This document shows, piece after piece, positions 56,098 through 64,000 of a DNA stretch of 64,000 nucleotides (position 1 is the stretch's first letter; each line of letters opens with the position of its first letter). Under the pieces are notes generated by a model that saw only the letters and a list, made by a program, of their open reading frames with translations, had not been told where the DNA came from and searched no databases. Origin of the DNA: Heliocidaris tuberculata (taxonomy: Eukaryota > Echinodermata > Echinoidea > Camarodonta > Echinometridae); assembly GCA_025618425.1 (NCBI GenBank), contig CM046846.1, positions 25,706,727 to 25,770,726 of the forward strand. The letters run 5' to 3'. A program made the position numbers and the translations under genes.

Positions 56098-57708
56098 CTG
56101 AAGGCAACGAACACATTCTGATATAATTTTCACACAATTCTGCCTTTCAAAAGTATAATGTAATGTAGAAATAATCATAAACAACTAACTTTTCTGCATG
56201 TCTTATGAACTCATGCTCAACATTTAGTTGCATCTATGGAACTTAGCTCCGTAAGCCGATGTTATCCAATTAGGCAATTCAAAATTCATTCGTGAAGTTC
56301 TGAGATTTTGAATAATAAAAGAAATAATGTTTTTCTATTAATTCAGTGTATAGAATTATTTCAATTTATTGATTCCTAATTCTAGTCATGATGAAATTTG
56401 ATGGCTTAGTCATGGAAGTCGGAATTTCAAAGTGTAGCATTAATCATTTAGATCAAAGTGAGAAAAGGGGCTCATCATGCTCATAGCCAGAAAAGAGCCC
56501 TATTTTGACAAACTTTTAGTCTTAAAGAATATCGGGTCAATCGAATTCTGCTTCAAAATATACTACATTTAATTTTGTTTTAATGTAAGATCTATGATCA
56601 ATCACTTGGTCTCGAGGAAATAAAGATGTCATATTGAATCAAATGAAAGTGATCATATTTTTACTATTCACATAATTATTTACAAATGCAACATCATAAT
56701 ATATAACATTTTCTATTAAGGCGAACAATTAATTGCGTTTTTATAGCAAAGCGAAACATTAATATAATTGACAAACATTGCTACCGATTCAAAAAATAAT
56801 ATATACCAATAATAATTCCTGAAAATGAAACCATAAAAATATCTTCCTCTGGTAATTTATATGCAGAATTTTAGGTTTTTAGTGTGAAAAAAGGGTTCAC
56901 TCAGTCATTTACTACTGTTCACTGGCATCATGTGCTAAACAGGGGTAAGGTGGTTCACAACGACAGAAGATATGGAGCTCAAATAAGTAAAAATTCTTTG
57001 GGGCAATCATCAAAGATAAAAAAAAAACCCTCATCTTTTTATCTTTCCTCTAATTTGTTCATTGTCCATCTGCACTGCAAAATTCAGGGTGTTAATTCAA
57101 CACCATCTCGGTATCTATATTGGGCTACACCAGATAAGTGCCAAAACACCACCAGTTTCGAATCGAACTGGTGTTGTTTTAACACTTGTCTGGTGTAGCC
57201 CAATATAAAACTGGTGTTGTTTTAACACTTTTCTGGTGTAGCCCAATAATGATACCGAGATGGTGTTGAATTAACACCGTGGTTTTTGCAGTGTGATCGG
57301 TGCGATGATAAAACTTTGCAACTCAATTTCTGGCCATTTTGTTTCCATAATTTTAAAGCTAAGGACTTATTTCATGCTTTCATAAACCTATAAAACCTGC
57401 CAAAAATAATGTCACAAGCGATCCTTAATAGGAAGATAATTTATGCACTAATTAATTAAACATGAAAGGTTTTTTTTCGCTCTCCTGAAAATATGACATT
57501 TTTTTTTAATGCTATATCATCTCACCAATGGTGTATTGTAAGAATTTTTGTGATTTACTAACCTGCCTTTCTGACAGCCCTAGAGCCAATGCCAGTTCGC
57601 TTTTCCTTCTGATAGTAATGTAACGACTGTAATGGAACTCCTTTTCTAGCTCTAGCCTCTGATGATCCGTGTAAACTACACGATACTTGTCTTTTGTCCG
57701 CGTCTTAC
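55580..57708 (-). CDS. Cdx: Cdx (caudal-type) homeobox gene, 3' part (two exons)
   Basis: A homeodomain transcription factor of the ParaHox Cdx class, which in animals patterns the posterior body and hindgut. Exon 57708-57563 codes [20 protein letters not shown] and on to GLSERQ. Exon 56097-55580 resumes [20 protein letters not shown]. Together they form a complete homeodomain with the caudal signature [20 protein letters not shown] and [11 protein letters not shown]. The intron splits the homeobox between SERQ and VKIW, and the intron before it is in phase 1. The C-terminus is Gln-, His- and Ser/Thr-rich. The 3' exon needs a frame change in a CAT run near 55905-55930 to reach its downstream open frame. 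The N-terminal exon with any hexapeptide was not found in this window and probably lies past 64 kb. Confidence 0.95.
57073..57293. mobile_element. Foldback MITE within the Cdx homeobox intron
   Basis: CACTGCAAAA at the left and TTTTTGCAGTG at the right, with long inverted arms (GTTAATTCAACACCATCTCG and its inverse). The interior has two copies of CTGGTGTAGCCCAATA and AACTGGTGTTGTTTTAACAC. No coding capacity. It lies in the intron that splits the homeobox. Confidence 0.88.
57563..57708 (-). CDS. Cdx: Cdx, middle exon: homeodomain helices 1-2
   Basis: 146 bp between acceptor CCGTTATCAG and donor GTTAGT. Two bases complete a split Gly codon, then 48 codons run from KTRTKDKYR to GLSERQ. The caudal-class residues [20 protein letters not shown] and [11 protein letters not shown] are all present. 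Confidence 0.96.
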
Positions 57709-57989
57709 CTGATAACGGGAGGGGAAAAAACCCATAATATTCACATATCAATTTAATACAGTATAATACAATATGATATAAATTGTCCTTGTTGGATAGC
57801 TACAAAAATCAAGAAATGTAAATGTATACCCGTAGATTTAAACCAAACGTATTTCTAGACGGCCTCTTTCCTCCTGCGTTCCATCTATCTCTTTCTCCAC
57901 CACCTCTCCTAGTTATCCCTGCCGCCTTATCTTTCCTCCCCTTCCCCCCCCCCCCCTATATTGCTTGTTCACAACATTTTGTTTTGTTT

Positions 57990-58085
57990 TGTTTATTTTT
58001 GTCTTTATCTCTCTCTCTCTCTCTTTCTCTCCAAAACTGTTCACATCCCCCTTTTTGTTTTGTTTTGTTTTGTTTTGTTTTGGGG
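57990..58085. repeat. (TTTTG)n and (CT)n tracts
   Basis: TTTTGTTTTG repeats and a CT array upstream of the Cdx middle exon. Frames here are artefacts. Confidence 0.85.
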
Positions 58086-58469
58086 TTCTTTTTCCCCTCT
58101 CTTTTTAAAAACTTGTTAATATTGCTCAGATTTGCACGTTTCTTTCTTTTTTCTCTTGATTTAAGGACTGTAAATAATTTTCTCTTTTTTTTCAAACAGG
58201 GGTCTATCAAATACAAGCCATGCTTACTTAATAGACTCCTCCACTTATGTTTTCCTTTACAATTCCAATGTTTACATTATACAAATTATCGATTTATCAG
58301 TGTAAACCATAACCAAGTCCATTGAATGATGTTCTGTTACAATGTCTGTCACACACTTTTTTATTTTTTAAGAAACACACTTACACACGTATTAATATGT
58401 CAAACACCATATAATGTACGATAAAAGAACAATATAGATAAAATGCCTTGTACAAGGGCAGGTGACGTA

Positions 58470-58534
58470 CCGGGGATCGAACGCACGATCCCTGCATTTC
58501 CAGTCGAGTGTTTTTAACCAGTCGGTCGCAACAC
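58470..58534 (-). repeat. tRNA-like fragment, possible SINE head
   Basis: On the minus strand, GCGACCGACTGGTTAAAAAC is followed by GTGCGTTCGATCCCCGG, placing weak A-box and good B-box motifs at tRNA spacing. No acceptor stem closes, so a functional tRNA is unlikely. It suggests a tRNA-derived SINE. Confidence 0.5.
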
Positions 58535-60345
58535 ACACACACGTACACCCCCACACGCACACATCCACACATAACCAATAAAGTTCTCGTATAACGCAGA
58601 CTCGAAATGCTACCCATTCGAACTTCAAATATAAGATTATGCCTTGCAATCTAATCATTTCATTTTTCATTTCACTGTTTTTAAATTTCATTTAAGCACC
58701 GGGGCCTGCCTCAGCCATAATACTATTCATCCGTAGGTCTGTGACGTTATTAATCTCTTCGTTTATTACTATCTTGCAGAAAATCATCCTTTCTGACTAC
58801 AAAATGTTTGATAATATCTAATGTCAAATAATTGTCGATCAAGGAAGTCAAAATACCTTATTAATGACACGACTTCACTGTTTTCCTGGCATAAATGATT
58901 AAAGATGTTCAATGTTTGCTCTATTTTCGATCAAACTTAAACAGGTTTCATTTAATTCGTAGTAAAAGAAAGAAAAATAGGTCATTCAAGCCCGTCTCTT
59001 CATTATCTCGTAAAATATTCTTAAAATATGAATAGTATCAGATGGATATATTTCATGTCTTTATTTCCTAATCACAAGCCTTTAGGAAACAGTTTACATT
59101 TTGTAAAAGCGATTCTCACGTTACCTCTTAATTTGATAGAACCAATTTAAAAATAACGCTTTGTAGTTTCCTTAATTTTTCGAATTTCTGTTACATTTTG
59201 ACAACGCTTGACCAATTATCATAAGCCAATATTTTTCTGCAAAATGCTACCAAAACATCTTAAAATAAACGCTCAATATTCCTCAACCAGCTTTTCACGA
59301 AAGGGATAACATGGTCATAATGGTTCATTCAAATGAAACAAAACAAAATTAAAACTTCTTAGGCATCATAGAGAAACTGTTAATGCTGTGGACATTTTAC
59401 CAACCATCCGTAATTAAAGAGAATCTAATTCGAAGAAGATAAGGCCTGTGTTATTTTCCCGCGTTAACATGTTGTTAAAACAATATAATAAAACAGCAGA
59501 TGTGCATTTCTCACAATAACGTATAAGCTTGCCGTGTGTCATCAGCAAAAATTTTCCATTTGAATGTAAAACAAAAGTTCAGTAAATTATTTCTGCTGGC
59601 AGTGAGAGCGCAGGTGGATCAAGTAGTACAAAATAGCAATGCCTTGTTAATAATTTACGCCAAAACAGACATGAAATATTGCTCTTGTTTGCAGGAGAAA
59701 TTGTTTTCACTTTATATTCTTTCAAACTTCTCTTTCGTTGCATCGTGCATTTCAGAGTGTTTATCATGTCTGATTCATACATGAAAAAAAACCAACTCTG
59801 GTAGCACTGTCGGATGGGAAGCCTTTATGCCCTTTTCCAAGATAAAAAGAAATTATGGAGAAGAACATCGAGAATTCTCAATTTCCTCTGAATTCGTTTG
59901 AAGGATTCACCGGGAGTTTCTTTTCCGAGGATGGTTTCATTTGTATCCTTTAAAAGCAATGTTTTATGGCACCCCGATATGTTGCAGTAGGCAAGTGGAG
60001 AGTAACTTTACGATGCTCTTGTCAAATATCGGTTTAATATTTAACCTGGCAAAGGGATTATAAATCATAGCGGGTTCAAACTTATGTCAGAGATACAAGA
60101 ACGTATAAAAGATATCAAGGGAAGTGAGAAAGTCGCGCTAATTGTTCGTTCATTCGCCATGCCAATCGAATACAATTAACCCTCAACCTGCACAACAGAT
60201 TTAGTTTTGTTTCATTAGAGAAAATTAAGTTTTAAATATGTTCAAAGTACTACCCCTGTGGGTTTGTTCACATTTTACCCGCCAGAAAGCGGGAGACAGC
60301 TTAAATAGGTCTTTATATGAAGTACCTAGGGTATTTTTTTTTTTG

Positions 60346-60350
<5 letters not shown>

Positions 60351-60437
<87 letters not shown>
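60351..60437. repeat. (TA)n microsatellite
   Basis: Perfect TA array of about 87 bp. Confidence 0.98.
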
Positions 60438-60440
<3 letters not shown>

Positions 60441-60499
60441 GTAAGGAAATAACATATACAACAGCTTTGGCAACTCTCGTGGAAATAATTATAATTGTG

Positions 60500-60670
60500 A
60501 GAAATGAAAATGAGAGAATAATGGTTGCGTAGCTTAAATCAAAGTTCCCCAGAGCTGTCCTCCCTTTTTTGATTTTTGCAAAGGTTGAAAAAATGTCTCC
60601 GCCGGGAATCGAACCCGGGGAACTTTGATTTAAGCTACGCAACCATTATTCTCTCATTTTCATTTCTCAC

Positions 60671-60672
<2 letters not shown>
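60500..60672. repeat. Inverted repeat with tRNA T-arm-like core
   Basis: GAGAATAATGGTTGCGTAGC and its inverse form arms of about 50 bp on either side of a short core. On the minus strand the core carries CCCCGGGTTCGATTCCCGG, a T-arm with loop, followed by CGGAGA. No full tRNA can be folded. (TA)n arrays flank both sides. Confidence 0.8.

Positions 60673-60673
<1 letters not shown>

Positions 60674-60713
<40 letters not shown>
60674..60713. repeat. (TA)n microsatellite
   Basis: TA array of about 40 bp bordering the preceding inverted repeat. Confidence 0.95.
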
Positions 60714-60716
<3 letters not shown>

Positions 60717-60863
60717 GAAATATTTATGTATGTAATTTTGTAGATGTGCAGTATTTTGTTTGTCACCATGTATGGTTGTAATGCATGTTTTAAAGCAATT
60801 TTGCAGTTTATACCTGGGTGTATGTATATATGAATATGTATATATACACAATACATACAATAC

Positions 60864-61078
60864 ATGTATACACAATGCAAGTATAAAGCAGCATGCAAAT
60901 CAGGGTGGATTTTGCACCCATATCAAAAGGCGGACAGGGGCGTTATATTCTTTCGAAATATTTTAGTGGTATGTATACACAATGCAAGTATAAAGCAACA
61001 TGCAAATCAGGGTGGATTTTGCACCCATATCAAAAGGCGGACAGGGGCGTTATATTCTTTCGAAATATTTTTAGTGGT
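60864..61078 (+). repeat. Tandem duplication of a 107-bp unit
   Basis: Two nearly identical head-to-tail units starting ATGTATACACAATGCAAGTA and ending TTTTAGTGGT, differing by a few bases. The short open frames across both are shadows of the duplication. Confidence 0.93.
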
Positions 61079-61325
61079 GTTTTTAGCAAACAGATATACT
61101 AGATGGGGTGAATGCAGACTATTTGTCTTTATCACCAAGCAAACTGTTTAATGATTTGACCGTTCACCGCGCTAACGAGATTTTCATGTCAGTTTAATGT
61201 TTATTCTTCAAACGTCTCTGACACCGCTAACGGTTCTTTCTTTTGTGTGTTTACCTCTCCTTATCTTTAGCTTTCTTCTGTTCTTTTTGATGATGAAGCG
61301 AATGCAGTTATTTGGCGCTTAGGTC

Positions 61326-61705
61326 TTAAAGAGAAGTTTGAGTTCTGGGATAGGCAAAAAATAATTTGTGAGCTTTCTCATTCTTTTTATGTTAGTTTGG
61401 AAGATTATCACAGTAGAAATGTCCCCTGAAAAGGATTTCTTTTCAAATGCCCTCACATTCAAATATGACAAGAAACAGCTGAAATGTTGGGGCCGAACAT
61501 TTGTGTGAGTCCCATATACACATTTCTGTGTGCATTGCATATGACTCTCAGCAGGATTGAGTCAATTTCTTATCAATTTGGTGATTCCAAAACCTTACAG
61601 CATACACCAATTCGTATGTACTATATAATCAACCTTCAGTCCCAATTAATTTGAGACAGTTTCTTTCACAATAATATCGTGACCAGAACTCAACTTTATC
61701 TTTAA
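61326..61705 (+). mobile_element. TTAA-type MITE, best-preserved copy
   Basis: TTAAAGAGAAGTTTGAGTTC at the left and AACTCAACTTTATCTTTAA at the right, with TTAA at both edges. The 380-bp interior is non-coding. TTAA targets and such short inverted termini are found in piggyBac-like elements; assignment is inferred from the TTAA only. Confidence 0.88.
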
Positions 61706-64000
61706 GGGAAGATATATATTTATTTTTATTTAAAGGAGACTAAAATGAAACGACATAAAAAAATGGAAAGGTGTGCATGAGAAGTTCAAATAGAAATGTC
61801 CAGTATTTGGATAATTATCATAGACAAACCTGGCATGCGGATCAAGCAATTTCTATAGGGGGGGGGGGGGGGGAGTTGTGCAAAACGGTATTGTAACAAT
61901 TTTAGGTGCAATTAAACTTAGACAAAATGGGAGAATAAGTAACTATTTTATATTCATGCCTATTGAATGTAGCACTCTAAAGGTTTGACATTTTCAAGTA
62001 TTACATAAGAGTGAGTTACCTAAACGACTTTCAAAGGAAGAGAGAGAGAGAGAGATTTGCTGCACAAATCGAATCTGTTTAGAGGTCTAATGTCATTGGT
62101 ACAACCTCTTTTTAAGAAAGTATTGTGAAAATAATTTTAAAAAGATATAAATAGTGGATGTTTATAATATATAGTGTATGCAAATGATGTGGAGGTATCT
62201 TTAAAGATATCCAGGCTGTAAGAATATTTTGTTTTGTTTCCTTATGTCTACTGATAGATGTTACTCTGCAGAAGATGCAATGATACCCAATGACCAATTG
62301 AATATCATTAAATCTATACATGCGAAATTTGAATATGTGAACTTATCTATAATTTGAATGGTAGGACCACTAGTATTTATTCTGTTCTTTGTCTTTGTTT
62401 TCTAGTAAAAAATATTTGATCTTAACACCTTGTTCAATTCACCAGGGGGTGTTTCACAAAAAGAGTTAAGTTTGACTTAAAGTCGCACTTATCCTAGTTG
62501 CGTGCGTCATCACCGCATTGGTCAAATCATGCTCAGGGGACGCGCGCTACTGGGTAAACTACCAATGAGATTTCGCGTTTAATACCGTATGCGCATTGGC
62601 ACTTACGCATGACTTTAAGTCAAACTTAACTCTTTGTGGAACAACCCCCCCCCCCCCCGCTCTTTTTAAGCCCCAAACAATAGAAAGATCATAAACAACA
62701 CCATCAATGAACATATATTCAAGAGGGTTGTACAATAATCCGAAAAGGATCCATAAAACAACTATTACAAGTCATCTTTATTGGATCAAACAACCTTTTC
62801 GTAAACTGGGAAAGAATAACAAATTAGCAACATTAAAAGCTACTTCTTCAAAGAAGGACTAATAGTAAATGATATGTGAATGGCATTTTGCATGCAGAAT
62901 TGCCCGTTGTTATACCATAAAACACTTCCTACAGGTGTAGCATGGTTGAAGGCGCATACCTTCGGGTCATTAAAGAATTAGCAATGGATTGTTTTACAAC
63001 CACGTCGAGTTGTGTTATCGGCTCACTCACTACAAAGGTTCAAACAGTTTGGAAGAATGAATATTTGGAGATTTTGCGATTATTTTAAAATTATTTAAGA
63101 TTTATATTTTCCGTTACTTAATGTGCAAGCAAATACACTTTCAATTGTCATCCAATTGGAAATACCTTTAGAAAAATGTGGGATTGCGCAGGGGGACAAA
63201 TGATATTTCAATGGATTCTCACTATTTGGGTGAAGGTCGTAAAGTATATATCATATAAAATGCAACATGAAACACGTAACAACTTTTTATTTATTGCGAG
63301 CATAAGCGTATTTCTATTTCATTTTTTAAAAAGTCATACAAGTTGAATGAATACATGAATTGAGATGAATTAAATTGATCTGAACAGACGTCAGTACTGT
63401 CATGATTGTACAATAAAACAATTAAACCAATAAAAAAATCGAATAACATCATTCCCATCGCGAATTTTGAAAAGGGACTCTAAACCAGCTAAAAAGTATT
63501 TGCAATAAGTTATTGTAGAAGAGACTATTCAAAGGCGTGTTCAGGGTTGTCGTAAGGGGTGGGAACGAATTATTTAAGAAACCGCGACATAATACTTGCA
63601 TGGGAGGCGTCGCACATAGCTCGCGACTAACTTTATTCTTTGAAATGGGAGTGAACTCAATTTCTTTCCTTTCAAGCCCCCCCCCCCTTTTTTTTTTTTT
63701 TTTTTTGGTTGGCTATTAACGGAATATTGTTTCTTGTTCGAAATTTTCCGAGGCCAACACACATGTGGTAAAAGAGTATAAGCAGAAAGAGAAACAAAAG
63801 TAAGTTTATGATTTAAAATACGACACAAATCCTAGTATCATAGTTTTCATTTTATGCTATGTTTTTTTCTCCAGTCCAGTAGAACTACATGTATATCATA
63901 AGTGTGATACATGCTGCTGTGCAAGGCAAACTTCTTGATAGCATCCGTAATAAGCAGAAATAACCTTCATGTTCAATGTTTTTCATTCATGACTCCTGCA
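61706..64000. other. Unassigned sequence with one MITE
   Basis: AT-rich sequence with poly-G/C/T runs near 61858, 62646 and 63680, a (GA)n near 62040 and a family F2 MITE. No exon of Cdx or another gene is recognised. Confidence 0.6.
62444..62658. mobile_element. Foldback MITE, family F2, copy 2
   Basis: GTTTCACAAAAAGAGTTAAG at the left and CTTAACTCTTTGTGGAAC at the right. The internal TAAAGTCGCACTT and GTATGCGCATTGGCACTTA match copy 1 at 11841-12083. Confidence 0.88.

Noticed and set aside
58470..58534. Functional tRNA gene
   Set aside because: The A and B boxes are present, but the acceptor stem does not pair and the anticodon arm is unclear; a SINE fragment is more likely.
1..64000. CRISPR arrays, operons or prokaryotic defence systems
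   Set aside because: The window is clearly eukaryotic (spliced genes, SINE/LINE/MITE content); the regular repeats present are microsatellites, minisatellites or foldbacks and do not form spacer arrays.

Overview
This is a eukaryotic, AT-rich, repeat-dense window. It has spliced genes with canonical GT-AG introns, abundant (TA)n, (CA)n, (GA)n and trinucleotide arrays, many foldback MITEs, a Penelope-like retroelement and degraded non-LTR retrotransposons. The gene content (a Cdx homeobox gene, a TRIM gene, LAPTM-type four-pass membrane genes) and the repeat style suggest a marine deuterostome. An echinoderm such as a sea urchin is my best guess; this is inference, not proof. There are no bacterial features.

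Layout. 0-7.2 kb is repeats: a mariner-like element, nested foldbacks and a TTAA-flanked MITE. 7.26-9.12 kb (+) is a single-exon TRIM/RING-B-box gene of 619 codons. 13.5-25.0 kb (-) and 33.2-42.2 kb (-) hold two tandem paralogous genes that I assembled exon by exon from splice sites. They share intron positions and phases and encode small four-pass membrane proteins resembling the LAPTM (lysosome-associated transmembrane) family. Copy B (upstream) is complete with six exons and 184 codons. Copy A (downstream) has six recognisable exons, but the segment coding most of its first membrane helix was not found, and its first large intron holds a 5 kb Penelope-like element with about 700-bp inverted terminal repeats (17.5-22.6 kb). 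A 5'-truncated, broken non-LTR retrotransposon (29.5-32.3 kb, -) lies between the two genes.

42-54.8 kb is repeat-rich with no gene recognised. It contains another LINE remnant (+, about 49.8-50.95 kb) and a pair of about 1-kb inverted repeats (47.8-48.9 and 53.9-54.8 kb), the second ending at a 500-N assembly gap (54837-55336). 55.6-57.7 kb (-) holds the last two coding exons of a Cdx (caudal) homeobox gene. The homeobox is split by an intron containing a foldback element, and the C-terminal coding exon carries an apparent frameshift in a poly-His (CAT) run. The 5' exon of Cdx was not found and probably lies beyond 64 kb. 57.7-64 kb is otherwise repeats, tRNA-like fragments and unassigned sequence.

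The genes do not form an operon or pathway. Their relationship is local tandem duplication (the LAPTM pair) in a neighbourhood heavily remodelled by mobile elements. The most useful results are the two unannotated LAPTM-like genes, the Cdx exon structure with its frameshift and ambiguous end, the Penelope-like element, and several nested foldback families with readable insertion order.
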